This document shows, piece by piece, positions 56,995-64,000 of a stretch of DNA of 64,000 nucleotides. Both the position numbers and the translations under genes were made by a program. Numbering within the stretch: position 1 is the first letter of the stretch; every line of letters begins with the position of its first letter. Origin of the DNA: JAJPXC01 sp964562375 (GTDB lineage: Bacteria > Bacteroidota > Bacteroidia > Bacteroidales > Muribaculaceae); contig CAZLSW010000002.1 in NCBI GenBank assembly GCA_964562375.1, positions 1 through 64,000 on the forward strand. Reading direction: 5' to 3'. The notes beneath the pieces were generated by a model that saw only the letters and a program-made list of their open reading frames with translations, ran no database searches and had not been told where the DNA came from.

Positions 56995-58461
56995 TTAGTT
57001 GAGGGGGAGGAGGTAGCTGGCCTCGGAGATTTTGAGCAGGGAGTTGTAGAATACGCTCACGATACCCAGGGCGATGATGCCGGCGACGCATATCCACAAG
57101 CCGAGGCGCTCGGTGGCAGCCGAGGCGAACGGGGCGATCTTGCACTCGTCGGGGCTGATGAACATGGCCTTTACCACCAGCAGGTAGTAGTAGAGCGACA
57201 CGATGGTGTTGATCAAGGCGATCAATACCAGGATGTAGATCTCGATTGATCCTTGCTCGATAGCACCCGTGAAGATGAAGAACTTGCTGAAGAAGCCGGC
57301 GAACGGGGGGATACCGGCCAGGGAGAACATGGCGAGCATCATCACCACGGCGAGCCTGGGGTTGGTCTTGTACAAGCCTTTGTAGTCGTCCATGTCGACG
57401 TATCCGCTCTTGTTTTCGATGGCCTGGATCACGCCGAAGGCAGCGAGGTTGGAGAAGATGTACACCAGGATGTAGTACATCAACGAGGCGGTGCCGGTGG
57501 CGTTCATGGCGATGATACCAAGCATGATGTAGCCGGCCTGGGAGATGGACGAGAAGGCGAGGAATCGCTTCATGTTCTTCTGACGGATGGCGAAGAGGTT
57601 GCCCACGGTGATGGTGAGGATAATCAAGCCGTAGAGCATCCATTCCCACACGCCGGAGTAGAACGTGCCGAATGCCTGCGCCAGGATTACCAGGAAGGCG
57701 AAAGCGGCCGAACCCTTTGAGATAACCGACAGGTAGGAGGTAACCGAAGTGGGGGCGCCTTGGTAAACGTCGGCGGTCCACAGGTGGAATGGCACGAGCG
57801 AGAGCTTGAAGCCCATGCCGGCCATGACGAATGCCAGGGCCACGCAAAGCATCACGGGATACTGCTCGGTGAGGCTGAGGTAGATGTCGTGGAAGTAGAG
57901 CGACCCTGTGAGGGCGTAAACCAGCGACAGGCCCATCATGAACACGGCCGAGGAGAAGACGGCGGTCAAGATGTACTTGACGGCGGCTTCGTGGCTCTCG
58001 TAGTGGTTTTTGTCGAATGCCACCATAGCGGCCAAGGGGAGGGATGCGCACTCCAGGCCGATGACGAACAGCAAGAAGTGGCGAGCCGAGATCATCAGGT
58101 ACATGCCGAATAGGGTGACGAGCAACAACTCGTAGAACTCGCCTCGGCGCACCGAGGTGAAGTCGTTGTTGGCCCATTGGCACGATTGGATGAGCACAAT
58201 CAGGGTGCCCACGTTCAAGATGTTCTTGATGGTGACGATGATGGGGGATGTTTGGTACATGCCCGAGAAAGCGTCGGCGGTGGTGTCGAGGACGCACATC
58301 GCGAAGCCTCCGAGGGTCAACAGGGCAAAAAGCCCGCAGGTGACAGCGGCGGTGGCTCCCAGGGCGCGCTTGGGCATAAACGTGTCGTAAAGGAATACCA
58401 GGAGGAACACGACCAGCAGGCCGATTTCCTGTTGCATTGCTAAAAACTGTGAATAATCCAT
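56995..58461 (-). CDS. nuoN: NADH-quinone oxidoreductase subunit N
   Basis: Antiporter-like membrane subunit of complex I. The 488 residues form about 14 helices. Family motifs include HFLLFVIGLECASLPLAAMV with the conserved Glu, the Lys-containing helix KYILTAVFSSAVFMMGLSL, the VPFHLWTADVYQGAPTSVTS segment and FSLAGIPPFAGFFSKFFIF. It is the last gene of nuoIJKLMN and starts 12 bases after nuoM. Proton path residues look intact. Confidence 0.96.
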   Translation of the reverse strand: MDYSQFLAMQQEIGLLVVFLLVFLYDTFMPKRALGATAAVTCGLFALLTLGGFAMCVLDTTADAFSGMYQTSPIIVTIKNILNVGTLIVLIQSCQWANNDFTSVRRGEFYELLLVTLFGMYLMISARHFLLFVIGLECASLPLAAMVAFDKNHYESHEAAVKYILTAVFSSAVFMMGLSLVYALTGSLYFHDIYLSLTEQYPVMLCVALAFVMAGMGFKLSLVPFHLWTADVYQGAPTSVTSYLSVISKGSAAFAFLVILAQAFGTFYSGVWEWMLYGLIILTITVGNLFAIRQKNMKRFLAFSSISQAGYIMLGIIAMNATGTASLMYYILVYIFSNLAAFGVIQAIENKSGYVDMDDYKGLYKTNPRLAVVMMLAMFSLAGIPPFAGFFSKFFIFTGAIEQGSIEIYILVLIALINTIVSLYYYLLVVKAMFISPDECKIAPFASAATERLGLWICVAGIIALGIVSVFYNSLLKISEASYLLPLN

Positions 58462-58473
58462 TGGCTCGGTTTA

Positions 58474-59976
58474 TTACATGCCCAATGCGCGGAAGAACGC
58501 GGGGTCGAAGGTAAATCTAATCAAGTTGGCGAAGAAGTTGGGGAAGCAGCCTATGGCGGCGACGCACACGATCAGAGTGACCGTTGAGAGGCGCTCCCAC
58601 CAAGTGGCGTCGGTCAACGACAGGTGGTGCTCGTCGTAAACGGGGCCGAAGAGGAGCTTGCCCACAACACGCAGGATGTAGACGGCGGTGATCACGATCG
58701 AGCAGCAAGCCACGATAGTGAATGCGCGGTGGAAGAAGTCGGCGTGCTCAAATGATCCCACGAAGATGGTCATCTCGGCCACGAAACCGCTCAAGCCGGG
58801 CAATCCGAGTGAGGCCATACCGGCGATCACATAGCAAACAGCCAGGAACGGCATGATTTTCATCAAGCCGCCCATGAGGCGGATATCGCGGGTGTGGGTG
58901 CGGCCGTAGATCATGCCGATCAGGGCGAAGAACAGGGCCGTCATCAAGCCATGGGAGAGCATCTGCATGATAGCGCCCGTCATGGCAGTGGTGTTGATCA
59001 TCAGGATGGCGAAGAGCACCAGGCCGCAGTGGCTAACCGAGGAGTAGGCGTTGATGTACTTGAGGTCGGTTTGCACGCATGCCGAGAACGCGCCGTAAAC
59101 CACCGAGATGCCGGTGAGGATCAAGAATATCCAAGCCAAGTCGTTGGCGGCTGTGGGCATCAGGTACATGGCGACGCGGAAGCAGCCGTAGCCGCCAAGT
59201 TTCATCAGCACGCCGGCGTGGAGCATCGACACGGCTGTGGGGGCCGAGGCGTGGCCGTCGGGGCTCCAAGTGTGGAACGGGAACATGGCACCCAGCACGC
59301 CGAATCCCACGAAGGTCATCGGGAACAGGAAGTATTGCCAGCCCTTGGAGATGGAGTCGTTTTGGGCGATCTCCAGCAGGTTCCACGTAAGGGGTTGTCC
59401 CTCGGGAGCCGAGTGGTAATATATGCCGATTAGACCGAGCATCAGGAAGGCGGAGCCGCCCATAAGCATCAGTGTAAGCTTCATGGCCGAGTACTCTTTG
59501 TTGCCTGAGCCCCAGACGCCGATCAAGAGGTACATCGGGATAAGTGCCACCTCGTAGAACATGAACATGGTGAACATGTCGATAGAGATGAAGAAGCCGA
59601 AGACACCGGTCGACAGCAGGATCAACCACAGGAAGAACTCCTTGGGCATCTCGATTTTCCACGAGGCAAACGATCCGGCGAATACGATAATCGACGAAAG
59701 CAGCAACATGGCGATTGAGATACCATCGACACCCACGGCGAGGTTGATGTTCAGGGGGGTGAACCAGCTCCAGGATCCCATGAACAGCATCTCATCGGTA
59801 TTGCCTCCGGCGCGCAGGCGCAGGTACTCGCAGAGCACCCAAATCGACAAGCCGATCAAGGCCGACGAACCGGTAACCGCCACGGCGCGTATCTGCTTGA
59901 CGTCGCGGCAGATGGCCAGCAACCCCAGCATTACTAGGGGAATGACCACAAAATAGATTAATATATTGGAAAACAT
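58474..59976 (-). CDS. nuoM: NADH-quinone oxidoreductase subunit M
   Basis: Antiporter-like membrane subunit of complex I, 500 residues and about 14 helices. Motifs: NLAVGVDGISIAMLLLSSII at the start, FMFYEVALIPMYLLIGVWG with the key Glu, KLTLMLMGGSAFLMLGLI, FPFHTWSPDGHASAPTAVSM and HAGVLMKLGGYGCFRVA with the conserved Lys, then SSVSHCGLVLFAI. Length and order are normal. Sits between nuoL (40 bases) and nuoN. Confidence 0.97.
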   Translation of the reverse strand: MFSNILIYFVVIPLVMLGLLAICRDVKQIRAVAVTGSSALIGLSIWVLCEYLRLRAGGNTDEMLFMGSWSWFTPLNINLAVGVDGISIAMLLLSSIIVFAGSFASWKIEMPKEFFLWLILLSTGVFGFFISIDMFTMFMFYEVALIPMYLLIGVWGSGNKEYSAMKLTLMLMGGSAFLMLGLIGIYYHSAPEGQPLTWNLLEIAQNDSISKGWQYFLFPMTFVGFGVLGAMFPFHTWSPDGHASAPTAVSMLHAGVLMKLGGYGCFRVAMYLMPTAANDLAWIFLILTGISVVYGAFSACVQTDLKYINAYSSVSHCGLVLFAILMINTTAMTGAIMQMLSHGLMTALFFALIGMIYGRTHTRDIRLMGGLMKIMPFLAVCYVIAGMASLGLPGLSGFVAEMTIFVGSFEHADFFHRAFTIVACCSIVITAVYILRVVGKLLFGPVYDEHHLSLTDATWWERLSTVTLIVCVAAIGCFPNFFANLIRFTFDPAFFRALGM

Positions 59977-60016
59977 ATAATTACTATATTTCTGAGGTTA
60001 GTTCATCGGGTTACTG

Positions 60017-62005
60017 TTACAAGATGCACACCGTGAGGATGCCGCCAAGCAGCAACGCACCGATAAGATACCACCAAACGTACATTTGGACGCTTCCCGA
60101 CTGGAATCCGCGGATCGCGTAGGAGAGCTTGTTGGTGACGAATGCCATTCCGTTCATCGCGCCGTCGATCACGTGGCGGTCGAACCATGCAATGGGTCGG
60201 CACACGCCTTGGAAGATGATCTTGTGGGTGATGAACATGTAGAGCTCATCCCAGTAGAAGCGGTGGTAGCAGAGGTTCCATAGCCAGTGAACACGGTCGG
60301 CCACCTTGTCGGGGATGGCGTTCTCCTTGCGGTACATCACAGTGGCGAGCAGGATGCCGATGATGGCGACACCGAGCGACAGGGGAGCAACGAAGCCCCA
60401 ATCGATGTGGATGTGGTAGGGCTCGCCGTTCCAGGTGACGAGTTCGCCGAAGGGGATCCAGCCGGCGCACACGCTCACGAGGGCCAAGAAGATCAGAGGC
60501 ACGCTCATGGTCCAGGGCGCGTCGTGGGGCTTGTGGTGCCCGTAATCGGGCTCGTTCCACCAGAAGATGCGGTAGTAGAGACGGAACATGTAGAAGGCGG
60601 TGAGTCCGGCTACCATCGTCATCCAGATTCCCCAGAACACGTGCTGCTCGAAGCATGCGCTCAGGATTTCGTCCTTGGAGAAGAATCCCGAGAAGGGCCA
60701 GATACCGGCGATAGCCAAGCAGCCGATGAGGAAGGTGATATGGGTGATGGGCATGTACTTGCGCAAGCCGCCCATCGCGGTGTAGTCGTTGGAGTGAACG
60801 GCATGAATCAAAGCGCCGGCTCCCAAGAAGAGGAGGGCCTTGAACATGGCGTGGGTGAACAGGTGGAACATGCCGGCCATGTATCCCATTCCCTCGTGGA
60901 TGTCGGGGCGGGCAACTCCCAGGGCAACCATCATGAAGGCTATCTGGGAGATGGTGGAGAAGGCCAGCACGCGCTTGATGTCGACCTGCGTGCAGGCCAC
61001 CATCGCTGCGTAGAACGCGGTGACGGCGCCCACAATCGTAACAATCTCGAGGGCCGATACTTCCATGAGATACAACGGGAAGAGTCGGGCCACCAAGTAA
61101 ACGCCGGCGACAACCATCGTGGCGGCGTGGATCAGGGCCGATACGGGGGTGGGGCCCTCCATGGCGTCGGGCAGCCAGATGTGCAACGGCATCATGGCCG
61201 ATTTACCCATGCCGCCCATGAAGATGAGCACCAAGGCCCAGGTGAGCACTGATGCTCCCATGAACATGGGCACGGCGCTCGTCTGGAAGATGTTACGCAC
61301 GGCCTCGGCCGATGCCTCGGAAACTTGGTATACATTGGTGGTGCCGTCAACCAGCGCCGAGGTGAAGTCGGTGAAGGTGAACTGGCCTGTGTAGAAGCTG
61401 AGGATAAGGATACCGATCAAGAAGCCCAGGTCGGCGAATCGGGTGACGATGAACGCTTTCTTGGAGGCCGACACTGCCGATGGCTTGGTGTAATAGAAGC
61501 CGATCAACAGGTAGGATGATGCGCCCACGAGTTCCCAGAAGATGTACATCTGGAAGATGTTGGTGGCCACAACCAGGCCGAGCATCGAGAAGGAGAAGAG
61601 CGACAGGAAAGCGAAGTAGCGCTGGAAGCCTTTCTCGCCCTCCATGTAGCCGTTGGAGTAGAGGTGCACCATGAATGAGATCGTGGTGATCACCACGAGC
61701 AACAGGGCCGAGATGGGGTCGAGCAGGAAGCCCAGGCGTATAGTCAAGTCCTTGTAGAAGTGTAGCCAGTCGACGTTGAAGATGACGGCTTGGAGGCGAT
61801 CGCCAGTTTCGGCGTCAATAAACTCGGGGGAGCCGCTAAAGAAATAGGTGAAAGCGACGATGTAGGCCATGGTTGCGGTAGCGCCCATGCTCAGGGTACC
61901 GAGGACGCCGGCGAATCGGTGGCTCATTTTGTTGCCAAGCAATCCGAGCACCAGGAACATCGTCAGCGGCAATACCAAAATCAGTAAGGGGAGTGTCACT
62001 GCCAT
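60017..62005 (-). CDS. nuoL: NADH-quinone oxidoreductase subunit L
   Basis: Distal proton-pumping subunit of complex I, 662 residues. The antiporter core has FLLDPISALLLVVITTISF, FWELVGASSYLLIGFYYTKP, KKAFIVTRFADLGFLIGIL, MPLHIWLPDAMEGPTPVSAL, HAATMVVAGVYLVARLFPL and STISQIAFMMVALG; the C-terminus continues into the lateral helix region expected for NuoL. Starts six bases after nuoK. All key Lys, His and Glu sites appear present. Confidence 0.97.
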   Translation of the reverse strand: MAVTLPLLILVLPLTMFLVLGLLGNKMSHRFAGVLGTLSMGATATMAYIVAFTYFFSGSPEFIDAETGDRLQAVIFNVDWLHFYKDLTIRLGFLLDPISALLLVVITTISFMVHLYSNGYMEGEKGFQRYFAFLSLFSFSMLGLVVATNIFQMYIFWELVGASSYLLIGFYYTKPSAVSASKKAFIVTRFADLGFLIGILILSFYTGQFTFTDFTSALVDGTTNVYQVSEASAEAVRNIFQTSAVPMFMGASVLTWALVLIFMGGMGKSAMMPLHIWLPDAMEGPTPVSALIHAATMVVAGVYLVARLFPLYLMEVSALEIVTIVGAVTAFYAAMVACTQVDIKRVLAFSTISQIAFMMVALGVARPDIHEGMGYMAGMFHLFTHAMFKALLFLGAGALIHAVHSNDYTAMGGLRKYMPITHITFLIGCLAIAGIWPFSGFFSKDEILSACFEQHVFWGIWMTMVAGLTAFYMFRLYYRIFWWNEPDYGHHKPHDAPWTMSVPLIFLALVSVCAGWIPFGELVTWNGEPYHIHIDWGFVAPLSLGVAIIGILLATVMYRKENAIPDKVADRVHWLWNLCYHRFYWDELYMFITHKIIFQGVCRPIAWFDRHVIDGAMNGMAFVTNKLSYAIRGFQSGSVQMYVWWYLIGALLLGGILTVCIL

Positions 62006-62011
62006 AGCTTA

Positions 62012-62323
62012 TCAGAATTTGAGTTTATTGAGGTCCTTCACGTCGATGTCCTTGGCCACGCGGAAGAGGTTGATGATGATAGCGATCGCGAGGGCAGTCT
62101 CAGCGGCGGCGATAGCGATTGCGAAGAGGGTAAACATCATTCCTTCCATAGCCTCGGGGTGGAGGTAACGGTTAAACACTACGAAGTTAATATCGACGGC
62201 GTTCAACATCAGCTCGAGCGAGATGAGCATAGCGATCATATTGCGCCGAGTGATAAAGCCGTAGACACCGCAGCAAAACATTATTAAGCTCGGTATCAAG
62301 TAGTAAAGCATTGTCAATTCCAT
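62012..62323 (-). CDS. nuoK: NADH-quinone oxidoreductase subunit K
   Basis: Small three-helix membrane subunit of complex I at the quinone end of the proton path. The 103 residues show ITRRNMIAMLISLELMLNAV with the essential Glu, and IAIAAAETALAIAIIINLFR with the second conserved Glu, the family hallmark. It follows nuoJ at 19 bases. Confidence 0.97.
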   Translation of the reverse strand: MELTMLYYLIPSLIMFCCGVYGFITRRNMIAMLISLELMLNAVDINFVVFNRYLHPEAMEGMMFTLFAIAIAAAETALAIAIIINLFRVAKDIDVKDLNKLKF

Positions 62324-62342
62324 TTCTTGAGGGAGCTTAAAG

Positions 62343-62858
62343 TTAACGTTTACGGGCTACAACTACGCCACCGATGATGCAGGCCAGCAACAGGACGCTG
62401 ACGGCCTCGAACGGCAACAGATACTCACCATGACCGGTGCCCATCAGGGTGGTGCCGATCGTGTGCATTTCGGGGTTGTCCATCGCGGGGAGAGCCACGG
62501 CCTCAACGCAGCGGCTGACGAGGGCCCATCCGGTGATTCCGAGCATGGCGACTGCGGCGACAAGGCCGACGATGCGCTTTTTCGACTCAAGGCGAGCCGT
62601 GTTGTCGCCAGGGTGGCTGGTCAAGAGGATGGCAAACACGAATAGCACGACGATACCACCGGCGTAGACAGCGATCTGCACGGCTCCCAGGAACTCATAG
62701 TCCAATTGGAAGTACATTGCGGCGGCGCCGAAGAGCGTGAACAGCAGGTAGGTGGCTGCGCGCAGGATTTTTCGGGTGGTCACCGCGAGTACCGAGCAAA
62801 CCACAATCGTCACGGCGATGGCGATGTAACAGAGGATACTTGCTATAGATGATTCCAT
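62343..62858 (-). CDS. nuoJ: NADH-quinone oxidoreductase subunit J
   Basis: Five-helix membrane subunit of complex I, 171 residues. Seen: VVCSVLAVTTRKILRAATYL, LFGAAAMYFQLDYEFLGAVQ and IAVYAGGIVVLFVFAILLTS, the conserved YAGGI block of NuoJ. The C-terminal helix ends in basic residues. Starts nine bases after nuoI. Confidence 0.96.
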   Translation of the reverse strand: MESSIASILCYIAIAVTIVVCSVLAVTTRKILRAATYLLFTLFGAAAMYFQLDYEFLGAVQIAVYAGGIVVLFVFAILLTSHPGDNTARLESKKRIVGLVAAVAMLGITGWALVSRCVEAVALPAMDNPEMHTIGTTLMGTGHGEYLLPFEAVSVLLLACIIGGVVVARKR

Positions 62859-62867
62859 AAAGAATTA

Positions 62868-63782
62868 TTATTTTTCAGGGGATTGGGGGTCGCTTTTGGG
62901 AGCTTCTTTCGTGGTCTCGCTCTTAGGGGCCGGGCTGGGCTCGCTTTTGGGAGCTTCGGCTTGGGGCTTGGGAGCCTCGGCGGCTGCTTTAGCTTTCTCG
63001 GCCTTTAGGCGGGCGGCTTTTTCGAGGGCCTCGCGCACCTTGGCCTCCTTCTCGGGGTCGCCGGCGCATTTGGCCAAGGCGGCTTTCACCTTGGGGTCGT
63101 TCTCGTCGATGAGCGATGCCGGGGCCGGAGCGACTGCTTTAGCTTTCTCGGCCTTTAGGCGGGCGGCTTTTTCGAGGGCCTCGCGCACCTTGGCCTCCTT
63201 CTCGGGGTCGCCGGCGCATTTGGCCAAGGCGGCTTTCACCTTGGGGTCGTTCTCGTCAATGAGTGATGCGCCAGCTGGAGCGGCTGCGGGTTTCGGAGCC
63301 GCGGGCTTGGGAGCCGGGGCGGGTTCCTCCTTTTCGGGCAGGTAATTGAGTTGCTTGACGAGCTTGGAGCGCGTGTACACGGCCTGCTCGAAGTCGTTGT
63401 CGAAACCGATGGCTCCCGTGGGGCAATTGGTGACGCACAGCTGGCAGAACGTGCACGACCCGAGGTCGTAGATGTATTTGTCCAATTTTTTCTTTTTCTT
63501 GCCGTCGGGGGTCTCCACCATCTTGGTTTGCACGGTGATGGTGCCGTTGGGGCAAGCGCGCTCGCAAATTCCGCAAGCGATGCACTTGTGGCGACCCTCG
63601 TCGTCGTAGTTGAAGTGGAGCTCGGCGCGGAATCGCTCAGGGATCTTGTGGGTTTCGCGGTTTTCGGGATAGCGCTCGGTGATTTTGGGGGTGACGAATT
63701 CTTTTCCGGTCACCTCCATACCTTGCACCAGGCTCTTGATACCTTGGCCCAAAGATGTGAAATATTCTTTTACACTACCCAT
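62868..63782 (-). CDS. nuoI: NADH-quinone oxidoreductase subunit I with duplicated C-terminal extension
   Basis: Two-cluster ferredoxin subunit that passes electrons in the peripheral arm of complex I. Cys67-x2-Cys70-x2-Cys73-x3-Cys77 and Cys110-x2-Cys113-x2-Cys116-x3-Cys120, each followed by Pro, bind two 4Fe-4S clusters. Normal NuoI ends near residue 150-180; this one has 304 residues. After a Pro/Ala linker come two near-identical 45-residue helical segments (172-216 and 222-266, start SLIDENDPKVKAALAKCAGD) and a Pro/Ala/Lys/Glu tail. The segments are encoded by a 150-base tandem duplication. The upstream neighbour is atpG, not nuoH. Confidence 0.93.
   Translation of the reverse strand: MGSVKEYFTSLGQGIKSLVQGMEVTGKEFVTPKITERYPENRETHKIPERFRAELHFNYDDEGRHKCIACGICERACPNGTITVQTKMVETPDGKKKKKLDKYIYDLGSCTFCQLCVTNCPTGAIGFDNDFEQAVYTRSKLVKQLNYLPEKEEPAPAPKPAAPKPAAAPAGASLIDENDPKVKAALAKCAGDPEKEAKVREALEKAARLKAEKAKAVAPAPASLIDENDPKVKAALAKCAGDPEKEAKVREALEKAARLKAEKAKAAAEAPKPQAEAPKSEPSPAPKSETTKEAPKSDPQSPEK
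62981..63280 (-). repeat. 150-base tandem duplication inside nuoI
   Basis: Bases 62985-63120 and 63135-63270 match at all but about three positions, exact offset 150 bases, so 50 codons are kept in frame. The near identity at third positions indicates a recent duplication or active homogenisation. Confidence 0.92.
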
Positions 63783-63785
63783 TAT

Positions 63786-63890
63786 TTGGTTTTTAGTTTT
63801 CAGTTTTCAGTTTTCAGTTTCAAATCGCCGCGTTGCGGCTTGGAGGATGGGGAGAGAGGTTTATACTTAATCACTATAACTTAACACCTG
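63786..63890. repeat. Repeat spacer between atpG and nuoI
   Basis: On the mRNA strand, ACTGAAAA-type octamers (four copies, 63786-63820) end eight bases before the nuoI ATG. Upstream is AAATCGCCGCGTTGCGGCTT (63821-63840), a word shared with the ilvN-ilvC spacer, and ACTTAATCACTATAACTTAA (63867-63886), also similar to that spacer. No promoter recognised. Confidence 0.8.
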
Positions 63891-63895
63891 ATACT

Positions 63896-64000
63896 TTATT
63901 TGACTTGTCCGCCGAGGATGTCGAGTAGCTCGGTGGTGATGCTTTGCTGGCGGAGCTTGTTGTACTCGAGTTGGAGCTGGTCGAAGAGTTTCTTGGCGTT
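63896..64000 (-). CDS. atpG: ATP synthase gamma subunit, C-terminal end only
   Basis: Only the last 34 codons are inside the window: KLFDQLQLEYNKLRQQSITT and then ELLDILGGQVK. The pattern YNxxRQxxITxEL-x-x-I-x-GG is the C-terminal signature of the F1 gamma subunit, which forms part of the central rotor stalk. The stop TAA is at 63896-63898. The frame runs off the window end. Finding atpG immediately upstream of nuoI means the usual nuoH is not in its place. Confidence 0.88.
   Translation of the reverse strand, partial: NAKKLFDQLQLEYNKLRQQSITTELLDILGGQVK

Noticed and set aside
1..64000. tRNA or rRNA genes and insertion sequences
   Set aside because: I looked for tRNA arms, rRNA words, transposase motifs (DDE, HUH) and terminal repeats with target duplications and found none that hold up.

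Overview
The window reads as a chromosomal segment of a member of the Bacteroidales, most likely a gut Muribaculaceae-like organism. This rests on the Bacteroidetes promoter form (TTTG, about 20 bases, TAnnTTTG) in front of many genes, near absence of Shine-Dalgarno sites, a PPi-dependent phosphofructokinase, a GldB-like lipoprotein, a BamD/omega pair, a Bacteroidales-type putative porin and GC-rich coding DNA beside AT-rich, repeat-laden spacers. The family assignment is an inference. No tRNA, rRNA, CRISPR array, transposase or integrase was found.

Layout. 1-1666: groEL (3' end outside the window) and groES on the minus strand. 1667-2299: a 630-base spacer full of inverted-repeat words. 2300-2947: a secreted NlpC/P60 peptidase. 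3010-10640: a compact plus-strand operon of seven exported proteins (two related small LPP20-like proteins, a small outer-membrane barrel, a CsgG-like protein, a secreted caspase-fold peptidase, a WG-repeat protein and two unrecognised proteins make up the products). This block is bounded by a 109-base direct duplication of the tail of the NlpC/P60 gene and is the best candidate here for an undescribed system. 10919-12928: ligA. 12929-20825: a minus-strand envelope group (MORN protein, small exported protein, ORF6N protein, putative porin, MCE/MlaD, amidase) and a divergent gldB-like gene. 21101-27945: a plus-strand operon with a coiled-coil membrane protein, an MgtC-like protein, a CPA2 antiporter with TrkA-C domains, a BamA-like barrel and an EptA/MCR-like phosphoethanolamine transferase. 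27914-29419: an AbiEii-type toxin/antitoxin pair and a lipoprotein nitroreductase. 29674-34332: rmlB, rfbA, an MscS channel and an MltF-like transglycosylase. 34394-36383: rplS, rpoZ-like and bamD. 36625-39864: a very large exported GHL10-type protein with a sorting-domain-like tail. 40052-43993: a possible structured leader RNA, recJ and recQ. 43990-50904: a small protein, surE, an ECF sigma factor, pfp, kdsB, a flippase-like membrane protein and a GT4 glycosyltransferase. 51144-56612: the branched-chain amino acid operon ilvD-ilvB-ilvN-ilvC. 56995-63782: nuoN, M, L, K, J, I, with nuoI carrying an internally duplicated C-terminal extension. 63896-64000: the last 34 codons of atpG, directly upstream of nuoI where nuoH would be expected.

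Common themes. Most genes serve the envelope: peptidoglycan turnover (NlpC/P60, amidase, MltF), outer-membrane assembly and lipid traffic (BamD, MCE protein, BamA-like barrel), LPS and surface sugars (KdsB, RmlB, RfbA, GT4, EptA-like). The spacers are unusual: at least eight families of short tandem or palindromic repeats (7 to 42 bases) sit between genes, often inside operons and in three cases immediately before a start codon. All gene calls come from reading the translated sequence; no database search was possible.
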